The notes: generated by a model not told the origin, from the sequence alone. Shown: positions 33,801 to 41,646, numbered from the stretch's first letter. The stretch: DNA of 64,000 nucleotides from Oceanibium sediminis (GCF_003265325.1 NZ_QGNX01000003.1:310001-374000), one strand, 5' to 3'. A program made the numbers and translations.

Positions 33801-34332
33801 AGCCGTCACCAAGCTGCGCCAGGGCATCGCAAACCTCAACCGCGAGGGGCGGCACCGCCTGCTCGCGGCCTTTGACGAGGTGAACGCCAACTTCACCACC
33901 CTGTTCCGCACGCTTTTCGGCGGTGGGGATGCTAACCTCGTGCTGGTGGAAAGCGACGACCCGCTTGAGGCGGGCCTTGAAATCATGTGCCAGCCGCCGG
34001 GCAAGAAGCTGTCCACCCTGTCGCTGCTGTCGGGGGGCGAGCAGACGCTGACCGCGTTGTCGCTGATCTTCGCGGTGTTCCTCGCGAACCCCTCGCCCAT
34101 CTGCGTGCTGGACGAGGTGGACGCGCCGCTGGACGACGCCAACGTCACGCGCTTCTGCGACCTGCTGGACGAAATGACCCAGCGCACCGACACGCGCTTC
34201 CTGATCATCACCCACCACGCCGTCACGATGAGCCGGATGGATCGCCTGTTCGGCGTGACCATGGCCGAGCAGGGGGTCAGCCAGCTCGTCTCGGTCGATC
34301 TGCGCCAGGCTGAGGAACTGATCGACGCGTAA
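30874..34332 (+). CDS. smc: Chromosome partition protein SMC
   Basis: A 1152-residue SMC ATPase. Walker A GPNGCGKSN is at 31-39; long heptad-rich coiled coils run about 170-490 and 640-980 around a hinge (about 495-640), and the C-terminal head has the signature LSGGEQT near residue 1052 and Walker B ICVLDEVDAPLDD. It organises and segregates DNA with ScpA/ScpB, which are not in this window. The coils are extremely Ala/Glu/Arg-rich, reflecting the base composition. The upstream 200-base gap shared with the FMN reductase gene carries its promoter. Confidence 0.95.
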   Translation: MQFTKLRLLGFKSFVDPTELVIAQGLTGVVGPNGCGKSNLLEALRWVMGENRPSAMRGGGMEDVIFNGAFSRPARNYAEVTLHLDNRDRLAPAGFNDQDTLEIVRRITRDAGSAYKTNGKEARARDVQMLFADASTGAHSPALVRQGQISELINAKPKARRRILEEAAGISGLYQRRHEAELKLKGTETNLARVEDVLEALRAQLSQLERQARQAARYREIGAALRQAEGLLLFRRWQEAEAERLTAAAALTDAVKLAAAAQGAASAAARAREEAETKVPPLREEEAIAGAILQRQLVARDALNDRDARAAEEIRSLTSRIEQLTRDAERERGLNRDAGERIAELEWEQKAIAEASEGQADRLAKAEGAAQDAAAGLRTVEADLDRMSEDTARLSARHQSAERRVADARQQTARMQRELEEAVQAEVRLSGEMQAARDEKARADADLAAARAAAEGAEDALTAAETARADAQTAEATARGARAEAEGEVSALSAEVSGLRRLLARDAGDGAQVLDAVRADKGYEAALGAALGDDLRAPAGVGDNQTGWRDLALGAITANLPDGAEPLAGHVSGPEVLARRLSHIGVVDAADGPGLQASLSPGQRLVSREGDLWRWDGFVATAADAPSAAALRLQQQNRLADLEAALAKAEAAQDAARTAHGTARAALDAAQEQETAARNARRAAEDTASKALRDAGRAETAETTLSGRLETVTLAKARRQEDVATAEAETEAAETAMSDLGDLDAARAALEAARTGVETARAAMLSARSAHDDLRREVEGRTRRAQEIIKEISGWRHRLETAEARITELDARIAEGREKLTEAEKAPAAITEERSKLVELISQAEDRCAKAADALALGETTLRESEAAERAAERAAGEAREGRARAEALAEAATDRVAAAAERIEEERDQTPEALLETLKVDPDKLPDAEATEIEVNRLKRQRESLGAVNLRAEEDAAGVQTEYDTLTQEKTDLEEAVTKLRQGIANLNREGRHRLLAAFDEVNANFTTLFRTLFGGGDANLVLVESDDPLEAGLEIMCQPPGKKLSTLSLLSGGEQTLTALSLIFAVFLANPSPICVLDEVDAPLDDANVTRFCDLLDEMTQRTDTRFLIITHHAVTMSRMDRLFGVTMAEQGVSQLVSVDLRQAEELIDA

Positions 34333-34333
34333 G

Positions 34334-34374
34334 CCGCGCAAGGGCGCCCGGGGAAACTTCACCGTCTTGCGCGG
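34334..34374 (+). terminator. Inverted repeat between smc and nth
   Basis: Perfect 9-bp arms CCGCGCAAG (34334-34342) and CTTGCGCGG (34366-34374) separated by 23 bases lie just after the smc stop codon. The loop is large and no T-tract follows, so this is a weak terminator or processing-site candidate. Confidence 0.35.
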
Positions 34375-34402
34375 GGACTCCCCTTGTGCCATTCCACCCG
34401 CC

Positions 34403-35047
34403 ATGTCCGCGCAGCTTCCCTATCCCGTGATCCACGAGATCTTCACCCGCTTCCGCGCCTCCGTCGCTGAACCGAAGGGAGAGTTGGATCACACCAACGC
34501 CTTCACGCTGGTCGTGGCGGTCGCCCTGTCCGCGCAGGCCACCGACAAGGGCGTGAACCTGGCCACCAAAGAGCTGTTCAAGATCGCCGACACCCCGGAA
34601 AAGATGCTGGCGCTGGGCGAGGATGCCCTGATCGAGCATATCAAGACCATCGGGCTGTTCCGCAACAAGGCCAAGAACGTCATCAAGCTCAGCCAGAAGC
34701 TGATCGATGATTTCGGCGGCGAGGTGCCTTCGTCCCGCGCGGCGCTGGAAAGCCTGCCGGGGGTGGGGCGCAAGACCGCCAACGTGGTGCTGAACATGTG
34801 GTTCAAGTACCCCGCGCAGGCGGTCGATACGCATATCTTCCGCGTCGGCAACCGCACCGGCATCGCGCCGGGCAAGGACGTGATGGCGGTGGAGCGTGCG
34901 ATCGAGGACAACGTGCCGGTGGAATTCCAGCAGCACGCCCATCACTGGCTGATCCTGCACGGGCGCTACATCTGCAAGGCGCGCAAACCTGTCTGCGCCA
35001 ACTGCATCATCCATGACCTTTGTCCCTTCGAGGAGAAGACCACGTGA
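34403..35047 (+). CDS. nth: Endonuclease III, DNA glycosylase/AP lyase
   Basis: A 214-residue base-excision repair enzyme for oxidised pyrimidines. The helix-hairpin-helix LPGVGRKTANVV carries catalytic Lys124, Asp142 lies in VDTHIFRV, and the C-terminal 4Fe-4S loop has Cys191-X6-Cys198-X2-Cys201-X5-Cys207. Start ATG 34403 gives the normal length. The stop overlaps the following kinase start by four bases (GTGA). Confidence 0.95.
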   Translation: MSAQLPYPVIHEIFTRFRASVAEPKGELDHTNAFTLVVAVALSAQATDKGVNLATKELFKIADTPEKMLALGEDALIEHIKTIGLFRNKAKNVIKLSQKLIDDFGGEVPSSRAALESLPGVGRKTANVVLNMWFKYPAQAVDTHIFRVGNRTGIAPGKDVMAVERAIEDNVPVEFQQHAHHWLILHGRYICKARKPVCANCIIHDLCPFEEKTT

Positions 35048-36036
35048 GCAAGACCTACAAGGTATGCGGTATCGGAAACGCCATCGTCGACGTGCTGGCC
35101 CATGCGGACGACACATTCCTCGACCACATGGGGATCGAGAAGGGCATCATGCAGCTGGTCGAACGCAGTCGGGCGGAAACGCTTTATGCTGCGATGAAGC
35201 ATCGCACGCAGGCCGCCGGGGGCTCGGTCGCCAACACGCTGGCGGGGCTTGGCAACCTGGGCCTCGCGACCGGTTTCATCGGGCGGGTGCGCGACGATGC
35301 CCTAGGCCGGTTCTACGCCGATGAGATGTCGGCCGGGGGCACCACCTTCCTGAACCCGCCGAAAGCGGATGCGGAGCTGCCCACCTCACGCTCGATGATC
35401 TTCGTGACGCCCGATGGCGAGCGCTCGATGAACACCTACCTCGGGATCTCCTCCGAGTTGGGGGAGGATGACGTGCCCGCCGCGGCGGTGGCGGATAGCG
35501 AGATCCTGTTTCTTGAGGGCTACCTTTATGACAAGCCGCAGGGCAAGGCGGCGTTCCAGGCCGCGGCGCGCGCCTGCCGGGATGGCGGCGGCAAGGCGGG
35601 GATCGCCCTGTCCGACCCGTTCTGCGTGGATCGCCACCGCGCCGATTTCCGCGCGCTGATGCAGGGTGAGCTGGACTACGTGATCGGCAACCGCGCGGAA
35701 TGGCTGTCCTTCTACCAGACCGACGACTTGGAGGAGGCGATCGCCGAGGCGGCGAAGGCCTGCGGCGTCGTGGTGTGCACGCGCTCGGGCGAGGATGTGG
35801 TGATCCTGCATCACGGCGAGCGGATCGAGGTGCCGGTCGATACCGTCACGCCGATCGACGCCACCGGCGCGGGCGACCAGTTCGCCGCCGGGTTCCTCTA
35901 CGGCTACGCCACCGGCGCACCGATGGAGGTTGCTGGGCGCATGGGCTGTGTCGCCGCGGGGGAGGTGATCTCCCACATGGGCGCGCGCCCGGTGGCCGAC
36001 CTCAAAGAGCTGTTCATCGCCAACGACCTGATCTGA
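35044..36036 (+). CDS. PfkB-family carbohydrate/nucleoside kinase, adenosine-kinase-like
   Basis: A 330-residue ribokinase-superfamily kinase. The N-terminal GIGNAIVDVLA, the glycine pair AAGGSVANTLAGLGNLG, and the C-terminal ATP/anion-hole signature DATGAGDQFAAGFLYG are all intact; the latter contains the catalytic base Asp. Start GTG 35044 overlaps the nth stop and has GAGGAG eight bases upstream; a start 8 codons earlier would lie inside nth. Resemblance is to alphaproteobacterial 'adenosine kinase' annotations, but sugar kinase activity is equally possible on sequence alone. Confidence 0.87.
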   Translation: MSKTYKVCGIGNAIVDVLAHADDTFLDHMGIEKGIMQLVERSRAETLYAAMKHRTQAAGGSVANTLAGLGNLGLATGFIGRVRDDALGRFYADEMSAGGTTFLNPPKADAELPTSRSMIFVTPDGERSMNTYLGISSELGEDDVPAAAVADSEILFLEGYLYDKPQGKAAFQAAARACRDGGGKAGIALSDPFCVDRHRADFRALMQGELDYVIGNRAEWLSFYQTDDLEEAIAEAAKACGVVVCTRSGEDVVILHHGERIEVPVDTVTPIDATGAGDQFAAGFLYGYATGAPMEVAGRMGCVAAGEVISHMGARPVADLKELFIANDLI

Positions 36037-36050
36037 GAGGGGCCGAACCC

Positions 36051-36431
36051 ATGTACGACTATGACGACCAGAACATTTTCGCCAAGATCCTGCGGGGCGA
36101 AATCCCGAACCGCACGGTGCTGGAGACCGAGCACACGCTGGCCTTCGAGGACATCGCGCCCCAGGCCCCGACCCATGTGCTGGTGATCCCGAAGGGGCCT
36201 TACGTGACCTACGATCATTTCGCCGCCGAAGCCTCGGACGCGGAGATCTTGGATTTCAACCGCACTCTGGGCCGCATCTGCCAGGAAACCGGTGTGTCCG
36301 GTGCCGCAGGGGGCAGCGGGTATCGCCTGATTTCCAACGCGGGCGAGGCGGGGGTGCAGGAAGTGCCGCATTTCCACGTGCATATCGCCGGTGGACGGAT
36401 CCTGGGGCGGATGCTGGCGCAGGAAGGTTAA
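36051..36431 (+). CDS. HIT family nucleotide-binding protein
   Basis: A 126-residue HINT-like purine nucleoside phosphoramidase/hydrolase. The histidine triad HFHVHI places His107, His109 and His111 in the active site; the upstream core AFEDIAPQAPTHVLVIPK is typical. It begins 14 bases after the kinase stop with GAGGGG upstream, so both nucleoside-related enzymes are likely cotranscribed with nth. A strong hairpin follows the gene. Confidence 0.93.
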   Translation: MYDYDDQNIFAKILRGEIPNRTVLETEHTLAFEDIAPQAPTHVLVIPKGPYVTYDHFAAEASDAEILDFNRTLGRICQETGVSGAAGGSGYRLISNAGEAGVQEVPHFHVHIAGGRILGRMLAQEG

Positions 36432-36462
36432 GGCGCGGCGCACTGAGCCGCTTGGGGAGCGA

Positions 36463-36490
36463 GGGGCGCAGTTTTTCATGCGCCCCGTTT
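36463..36490 (+). terminator. Rho-independent-type terminator after the HIT gene
   Basis: A perfect 8-bp stem GGGGCGCA/TGCGCCCC with an 8-base loop rich in T, followed by GTTTCATTT, lies 31 bases after the HIT stop codon and ends the nth-kinase-HIT unit. Confidence 0.65.
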
Positions 36491-36512
36491 CATTTCGGGT
36501 GCGAGCCCGTAG

Positions 36513-36534
36513 GGTGGGTTGTTCTCAACCCACC
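36513..36534. repeat. REP-like extragenic palindrome
   Basis: GGTGGGTT and AACCCACC form a perfect 8-bp stem around GTTCTC, preceded by GTA. I recall GTAGGGTGGGTT…AACCCACC palindromes as dispersed extragenic repeats in several proteobacterial genomes. It lies between convergent genes, 15 bases from the decarboxylase end. Only this one copy is seen in the window. Confidence 0.45.
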
Positions 36535-36548
36535 GTGCGGGACATCGA

Positions 36549-37754
36549 TCAGATGCACACCACGTGCAGCGGCGGGAAGCCGTTGAAGCCGACGCTGGCG
36601 TAGGTGGTCGTATAGGCGCCGGTGTTCAGGATCCGCACGCGATCGCCCGCCCGCAGGGCGGTGGGCATCTGGATCGGGCGCTGCTCGTAGAGCACGTCCG
36701 CGCTGTCGCAGGACGGGCCGGCAAGGATGCAGGGGCCCGTCTCACCGCCGTCGGCGGTCGTGTCGAACTGGTAGCGGATCGCCTCGTCGATGGTTTCGGC
36801 CAGGCCCGAGAACTTGCCGATGTTGAGGTAGACCCAGCGCGCGATGTCGGAGGGGCGTTTGCGCGACACCAGCAGTACCTCGGCTGAGATCGCGCCAGCC
36901 TCGGCCACGAGGCCGCGGCCGGGTTCCGCCATGATGTAGGGCACGTCGCCGAAGTGGGCGCGCACGATGTCCATGACGCCGGTGCCGTATCCCATGGGGG
37001 CTTCGACCTCGTCCCCGTAGAAGGCGGGGAAGCCGCCGCCGATGTTCAGCACTTCCAACTCGAACCCTTCGGCGCGGGCGTCATGCCACACACCTGCGGC
37101 TTCTGTCAGAACCGGGCGCCACATCTCGGCTCGGCGGGTTTGTGAGCCGACGTGGAACGAGATGCCGACCGGATTCAGGCCGTGGGCGCGGGCGTAGCGC
37201 ATCAGCGGCAGGATTTCCTCCGCCGGGGCGCCGAATTTGCGGCTGAGCGGCCAGTCCGCCTGGCTGTGCTCGACCAGCAGGCGGATGTAGACCCGCGCGC
37301 CCGGGGCGTGGATGGCCAACTTGTCCAGTTCCTCGGTCGCGTCGGCGGCGAACAGGTCGATGCCGTGGGCGCGCGCCCAGGCGATGTCGCCGACCTTCTT
37401 CACGGTGTTGCCGAAGGACACGTGGCGTGCATCCGCGCCCGCGTCGAGGCAGAGCGCGATTTCCCCGCGCGAGGCGGCGTCGAAGCGGCAGCCGGCCGCC
37501 ACGAGGCGGCGGACAAGCTGCGGCTCGGGGTTGGCCTTCACGGCGTAGTGGATGTGCGCCGGGGCCAGAGACTGGGCCAGCGTGCGATAGCTGCCCACCG
37601 CGTGATCAAGGTCGAAGACCAGCGTCGGCTCATCGAAGTCGTGCGCATCCATGTAGGCTGCGACCTTGTCGGTGATGCGGGAGGATACGAAGGCGCGGCG
37701 CTCGTTAAGAGCGGACGCACCGGTGGCCATGGCCACGGTGTCGGCAGCAAGCAT
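36549..37754 (-). CDS. Ornithine/lysine decarboxylase, fold-type III PLP enzyme
   Basis: A 401-residue group IV decarboxylase. Lys73 (YAVKANP) binds PLP, His201 (SFHVGSQ) stacks on the ring, the glycine loop NIGGGFP and EPGR (277-280) hold the phosphate, and Cys349-Asp350 (GPSCDSAD) form the second-subunit part of the active site, the ornithine decarboxylase signature. It would make putrescine (or cadaverine) in the cytoplasm, complementing the putrescine-type importer at the left of the window. Start ATG 37754 has GGGGAAG upstream. Diaminopimelate decarboxylase is excluded by the CDS-AD motif and pattern. Confidence 0.9.
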   Translation of the reverse strand: MLAADTVAMATGASALNERRAFVSSRITDKVAAYMDAHDFDEPTLVFDLDHAVGSYRTLAQSLAPAHIHYAVKANPEPQLVRRLVAAGCRFDAASRGEIALCLDAGADARHVSFGNTVKKVGDIAWARAHGIDLFAADATEELDKLAIHAPGARVYIRLLVEHSQADWPLSRKFGAPAEEILPLMRYARAHGLNPVGISFHVGSQTRRAEMWRPVLTEAAGVWHDARAEGFELEVLNIGGGFPAFYGDEVEAPMGYGTGVMDIVRAHFGDVPYIMAEPGRGLVAEAGAISAEVLLVSRKRPSDIARWVYLNIGKFSGLAETIDEAIRYQFDTTADGGETGPCILAGPSCDSADVLYEQRPIQMPTALRAGDRVRILNTGAYTTTYASVGFNGFPPLHVVCI

Positions 37755-38013
37755 AGGGCTTCCCCATAATATCCCGGATTTCAGCCCGGACGGACGTTAC
37801 AAGGACGCTTTATGTCGCTACGTAAACCGATGTGTGGCCAGAGGCGCGTGCAAGGGCGTCTAAAGCGCGGTATGGCTGAGTCGGGGGCATCGGACAATTG
37901 CAATTAATGCATGGCAGATACGGCGAATAGCGCGTAGCGGGAGCCGCAGGATTCGGGTCGCTCGCCGCTCGGCGGACGCGGTATAACGAAGGCCAGATGA
38001 AGGAGCCGCCCCC
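37755..38013. other. Divergent intergenic region decarboxylase / Ada-like
   Basis: This 259-base gap must carry promoters for both genes. It has an AT-rich patch with a TGCA-N5-TGCA dyad near 37900-37915 on the Ada-like side and paired CCGG segments near the decarboxylase start. Polyamine-responsive leaders are known before some alphaproteobacterial decarboxylase genes, but I cannot confirm one by eye. Confidence 0.35.
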
Positions 38014-38865
38014 ATGACCCATGCACCGGATCCCTACCATTATGCCGTGATCGCGCGCGCGATCGCCCATATCGGCGACACCGTCGATGCCCAACCCACG
38101 CTGGAGGAGGTAGCCGCCGCCGTCGGCCTCAGCCCGGCGCATTTCCAGCGCGTGTTCAGCGCCTGGGTCGGGGTCAGCCCGAAGCGCTACCAGCAGTACC
38201 TGACGCTGGACCATGCGAAGCGGATGCTCGAATCGCGGATGACAGTGCTGGACGCCGCCCATGGCGCGGGGCTTTCGGGGGCGTCGCGGCTGCATGACCT
38301 GTTCCTGCGCTGGGAGGCGATGACGCCGGGCGATTACGCGCAGCGGGGCGCCGGCACGACGATTTCGTGGGACTGGTGCGACAGCCCCTTTGGCGAGGCG
38401 CTGGTCATGGCCACGGCGCGGGGCATCTGCGGGCTGGCCTTCACTGCGGAAACCGGGCGCGCGGCGGCGATGGCCGACCTGCGCGCGCGCTGGCCCGAAG
38501 CCGACTTCGTGCAGGATCCCGCGCGGATCGCGCCGCTGGCGGAGCCCATCCTGACCGGCCGGGGAGAGGCGCGGCTGCACCTGATGGGCGGCCCGTTCCA
38601 GATCAAGGTGTGGGAGGCGCTGATGCGCATCCCCTCGGGGCAGGTAACGACCTATTCCAGCATCGCACAGGCCATCGGCAGCCCCGGCGCGGTGCGCGCC
38701 GTCGGCACGGCGGTGGGCCGCAACCCCGTCAGCCTGCTGATCCCCTGCCACCGCGCCTTGCGCAAATCCGGCGGGCTCGGGGGGTATCACTGGGGGCTGC
38801 CGGTCAAGCGCGCCATGCTCGCCTGGGAAGCGGCGCGGGCGGATGCGGCGGCGGGCGCGTCGTAG
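38014..38865 (+). CDS. Ada-like protein: AraC helix-turn-helix fused to O6-alkylguanine-DNA alkyltransferase
   Basis: A 283-residue fusion. Residues about 25-110 hold an AraC-type double helix-turn-helix (LEEVAAAVGLSPAHFQRVFSAWVGVSPKRYQQ); residues about 115-275 form the suicide methyltransferase with the reactive Cys245 in IPCHR and the DNA-reading FQIKVWEALMRIPSGQVTTYSSIA. The N-terminal zinc/Cys domain of E. coli Ada, which senses methylphosphotriesters, is missing, so it repairs O6-alkylguanine but may not switch on in the classical way. Start ATG 38014 is preceded by GAAGGAG. Confidence 0.9.
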   Translation: MTHAPDPYHYAVIARAIAHIGDTVDAQPTLEEVAAAVGLSPAHFQRVFSAWVGVSPKRYQQYLTLDHAKRMLESRMTVLDAAHGAGLSGASRLHDLFLRWEAMTPGDYAQRGAGTTISWDWCDSPFGEALVMATARGICGLAFTAETGRAAAMADLRARWPEADFVQDPARIAPLAEPILTGRGEARLHLMGGPFQIKVWEALMRIPSGQVTTYSSIAQAIGSPGAVRAVGTAVGRNPVSLLIPCHRALRKSGGLGGYHWGLPVKRAMLAWEAARADAAAGAS

Positions 38866-38915
38866 CAATCGGTAAGAAACCGCCGATGGACGCAACTAAA
38901 TGTGAGGATCCTGCG

Positions 38916-38930
38916 TTATGCGTTGCATAA
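38916..38930. promoter_or_regulatory. Inverted repeat upstream of the OmpA-like lipoprotein
   Basis: A perfect dyad TTATGC-GTT-GCATAA lies 57 bases before the lipoprotein start in an otherwise AT-richer stretch. It has the size and symmetry of a regulator-binding site within the promoter. No partner regulator is identifiable. Confidence 0.4.
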
Positions 38931-38986
38931 GCCATGCTATGAACGTTCTAGTGCGTCAAAATAACTAACTTTGAGAGGGATCCTCC

Positions 38987-39628
38987 ATGCTGACAGCCAA
39001 ACTTCCCGTGACCCTTGCCGCAGTTTCCGCCCTTGGGCTCGCGGCTTGCACCAACCCCGATGGCAGTGCCAACCGGACCGGGACAGGCGCGCTGATCGGT
39101 GCGGCAGGGGGCGCGATCGCCGGCCGCGTGATCGGCAACGACACCAAGGGCACGGTAATCGGCGCAGCCATTGGCGCGGCGGTCGGCGGCGGTGTCGGCG
39201 CCGTTCTGGACAAGCAGGAGCGTGACCTGCGCCGTGACCTCAGCGGGTCGGGCGCGCGAATCGTGAACACCGGCAGCGAGCTGGTCGTTGTCCTGCCCGA
39301 GGCGATCACCTTCGACGTCGACAGCACGCAGGTGAAGAACAACAGCCGCGCCAACATCCGCGCCATTGCCCGCAACCTGCAGGACTATCCGAACAGCCGT
39401 GTCGCCGTGATCGGTCACACCGACAACACCGGTTCGTCCAGTTACAACCAGACGCTGTCCGTCAACCGTGCGCGGGCCGTGGCGGCGATCCTGACCAACA
39501 ACGGCGTTGCCCGCGGTCGCGTGCGGACCATCGGGCGGGGTGAAACCCAACCGGTCGCCTCCAACGGCACGGCCTCCGGGCGGCAGCAGAACCGCCGGGT
39601 GGAGATCGTGATCACGCCGACCACCTGA
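38987..39628 (+). CDS. OmpA-family outer-membrane lipoprotein with glycine-zipper domain
   Basis: A 213-residue lipoprotein. The signal ends in the lipobox LAAC with lipidated Cys21. Residues about 30-70 are a glycine-zipper (TGALIGAAGGAIAGRVIG…GAAIGAAVGGGVGAVLD), and about 95-213 form the OmpA C-terminal peptidoglycan-binding domain (ITFDVDSTQVKNNS, VIGHTDNTGSSSYNQTLSVNRARAV, QNRRVEIVI). It tethers the outer membrane to the cell wall, as YiaD-type proteins do. Start ATG 38987 follows GAGAGGGA. A strong terminator follows. Confidence 0.93.
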   Translation: MLTAKLPVTLAAVSALGLAACTNPDGSANRTGTGALIGAAGGAIAGRVIGNDTKGTVIGAAIGAAVGGGVGAVLDKQERDLRRDLSGSGARIVNTGSELVVVLPEAITFDVDSTQVKNNSRANIRAIARNLQDYPNSRVAVIGHTDNTGSSSYNQTLSVNRARAVAAILTNNGVARGRVRTIGRGETQPVASNGTASGRQQNRRVEIVITPTT

Positions 39629-39654
39629 CGCTGACGCGCAGGTAAAGCCTTGCC

Positions 39655-39681
39655 GGGGCCGTCCTTCGGGGCGGCCCCTTT
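39655..39681 (+). terminator. Rho-independent terminator after the OmpA-like gene
   Basis: A 10-bp GC-rich stem (39655-39664 with 39669-39678, one G-T pair) closed by a TTCG tetraloop and followed by TTT. The UUCG loop makes it especially stable. It lies 26 bases after the stop codon. Confidence 0.85.
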
Positions 39682-39756
39682 GCGTGGGACGGGCGCGTCG
39701 CTCTCTGGTTGCGCGGCGTGCCCTCTGGTCATATGATCTTACCAATCACGCGGATA

Positions 39757-40530
39757 ATGACGATGACATTCCAGAAAATCGAACCGGCACGGATCGCGAC
39801 CAGCATACGTCAGCAGATCGAGAGCCTGATCCTGCGGGGCATCCTGCGCCCCGGTGAGCGGCTGCCCTCGGAACGGGAGCTGGCGGCGCAGCTTGACGTC
39901 TCGCGCCCGTCCCTGCGCGAAGCCCTGCAGGAGCTTGAGGGCGCTGGCCTGATCGTGACCCGGCCGGGGGCAGGGGCCTACGTGGCAGAGGTCCTGGGCT
40001 CTGCCTTCGCACCGCCGCTGGTGCGGCTGTTTTCCACCCATGACGAGGCTTTGTTCGACTACCTGTCGTTCCGGCGCGACCTGGAAGGGCTGGCGGCGGA
40101 GCGCGCGGCACGGCTGGCCAGCGACACGGACCTGAAGGTCATCACCACCGTTTTCGAGAAGATGGTGGCGGCCCATGAAAAGCGTTCCCCCAAGCAGGAG
40201 GCGGCGCTGGATGCAGATTTCCACATGGCCATCGTGGAGGCCAGCCACAACGTGGTGATGCTGCACATGATGCGCTCGATGTTCGAGATGCTCCAGGCGG
40301 GGGTCTTCTACAACCGCCAGGCGATGTTCGCCCTGCGCACCACCCGGCGCGAGCTGCTGGACCAGCACCGCGCGATCCATGACGCGATCGTCGCGCGCGA
40401 CCCGGCGGCGGCGCGGGCCGCGGTGGATGCCCACATGAGTTTCATCGAGGGCGAGATGAAGGAACGTCTCCGCGTCGCGCGCAACGAGGAAACCGCGCGT
40501 CTGCGCTATGCCCATGAGGCGGGAAAGTAG
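39757..40530 (+). CDS. GntR/FadR-family regulator with FCD domain (PdhR/LldR-like)
   Basis: A 257-residue regulator: GntR winged helix at about 10-75 (ILRPGERLPSERELAAQLDVSRPSLREALQELEGAGLI) and a helical FCD ligand domain whose likely metal-binding residues appear in DADFHMAIVEASHN, LDQHRAIHDAI and DAHMSF. Similar proteins (PdhR, LldR, GlcC) sense pyruvate, lactate or other hydroxy/keto acids. The start is uncertain among ATG 39733, 39757 and 39763; none has a good ribosome site. No adjacent metabolic operon reveals the target. A TGGT-N11-ACCA dyad at 39726-39744 might be its own operator. Confidence 0.85.
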   Translation: MTMTFQKIEPARIATSIRQQIESLILRGILRPGERLPSERELAAQLDVSRPSLREALQELEGAGLIVTRPGAGAYVAEVLGSAFAPPLVRLFSTHDEALFDYLSFRRDLEGLAAERAARLASDTDLKVITTVFEKMVAAHEKRSPKQEAALDADFHMAIVEASHNVVMLHMMRSMFEMLQAGVFYNRQAMFALRTTRRELLDQHRAIHDAIVARDPAAARAAVDAHMSFIEGEMKERLRVARNEETARLRYAHEAGK

Positions 40531-40549
40531 CGCGCCGCTGCACCGCCGC

Positions 40550-41515
40550 CTAGCGGAACATCCCGATCCGGCGAAAGAACCACACCAGCCCGGCGGCGAC
40601 GGCCAGCAGCACCCCGCAGACCGTGACAAAGCCATAGGGCTTGTCCGCCAGGGGGATGCCGCCGACGTTGATCCCGAGCAGCCCCGTCAGCAGCCCCAGC
40701 GGCAGGAAGACCGCCGCGACGACGGACAGCACCAGCATCTGGCGGTTCATCCGTTCCGAGCGATGCTCCATCACCTGTTCATGGATCACCTGTGCGCGGT
40801 CGCGGATCGTCTCCAGGTCCTCGCCGAGGCGGGTGATCCGCTCTGCCGCCTCGCGCAGGTGGGCGCGGTCCCGCTCGCCCAGCCAGTCCAGGTCCTCGAT
40901 TTCAAGGGTGGACAGGGCGTCGCGCTGGGGCAGCATGTAGCGGCGCAGGATGATGGCGCTGCGCCGCGTGGCCGACAGCGATTGTGCCGAGACGTCCGCG
41001 CCGGGGGTCAGCAACTCCTCCTCCAGGGCGTCGATGGATTCGTTCAGCGTGGTGACGCTGGGCTCGGCCCGGTCCGCAAGGCGCAGCGCGATGCGCGAGA
41101 TCAGGTCCCCCGGCGTGCGGGGCGCGCTGCCGCGTCCGATCCCGGCGATGACATCCTCGACCGCCTGGAGGGGGCGGCGCCAGACGCCGATGACGCGATG
41201 CGCCTCGATCCAGAAGCGGACGGAGATCATGTCCTCCGGCTCCGCGCCGGGGCTGAGGTTCACACCGCGCAGGTTCAGAAGGACGCCGCGGTCGTGCACC
41301 GTGCAGCGCGGCCGCGTCTCGTCTGCCAGCAGCGCGTCGATGACGTAGCTGTCGACACCGCAGTTGGTCAGAAGGTGCAGCGTGTCGGGCTGGTTCCGGG
41401 GCAGGTGCAGCCAATGGACGGCCGGACCGGCGGGCACCGGCAGGTCCGGCGGGGCCGCGGTCGCGCCACCGCTGCCGTCAAGCAGGACGGAATAGATTTC
41501 ACCCCTGTCGCGCAT
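40550..41515 (-). CDS. zntB: Zinc transporter ZntB, CorA-family membrane protein
   Basis: A 321-residue CorA-superfamily protein with a long cytoplasmic funnel domain and two C-terminal membrane segments joined by the loop GINVGGIP, the ZntB version of the CorA GMN motif. The E. coli protein moves zinc; direction of transport has been debated. Start ATG 41515 is chosen because AAGGAAA lies at the right distance, while the start 16 codons earlier has none. Convergent with the GntR gene; no zinc regulator is next to it. Confidence 0.88.
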   Translation of the reverse strand: MRDRGEIYSVLLDGSGGATAAPPDLPVPAGPAVHWLHLPRNQPDTLHLLTNCGVDSYVIDALLADETRPRCTVHDRGVLLNLRGVNLSPGAEPEDMISVRFWIEAHRVIGVWRRPLQAVEDVIAGIGRGSAPRTPGDLISRIALRLADRAEPSVTTLNESIDALEEELLTPGADVSAQSLSATRRSAIILRRYMLPQRDALSTLEIEDLDWLGERDRAHLREAAERITRLGEDLETIRDRAQVIHEQVMEHRSERMNRQMLVLSVVAAVFLPLGLLTGLLGINVGGIPLADKPYGFVTVCGVLLAVAAGLVWFFRRIGMFR

Positions 41516-41612
41516 GGCGTTTCCTTGCTGGAATGCTGAAAACCCGCTGCCACTCTGGGACATGACGGGGGCAAAGTCACGAAGGATGGCGGGGCGGCGC
41601 GTGGTTGGACAA

Positions 41613-41646
41613 AGGAAAACCCCCGCCCGACGGGGTCGGACGGGGG
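41613..41646 (-). terminator. Rho-independent terminator of the atp F0 operon
   Basis: Downstream of atpF on the minus strand, an 11-bp stem (41635-41645 pairing with 41619-41629, one G-T pair) with a 5-base loop is followed by TTTTCC (complement of 41613-41618). It lies about 30 bases past the atpF stop codon. Confidence 0.85.

Noticed and set aside
37755-38013. A speF-type polyamine-responsive leader RNA upstream of the decarboxylase
   Set aside because: I could not trace a conserved structure by eye; only short GC pairs are seen. A covariance-model search would decide.
41516-41563. A longer ZntB starting at 41563
   Set aside because: No ribosome site precedes it, while ATG 41515 has AAGGAAA and gives a family-like start.
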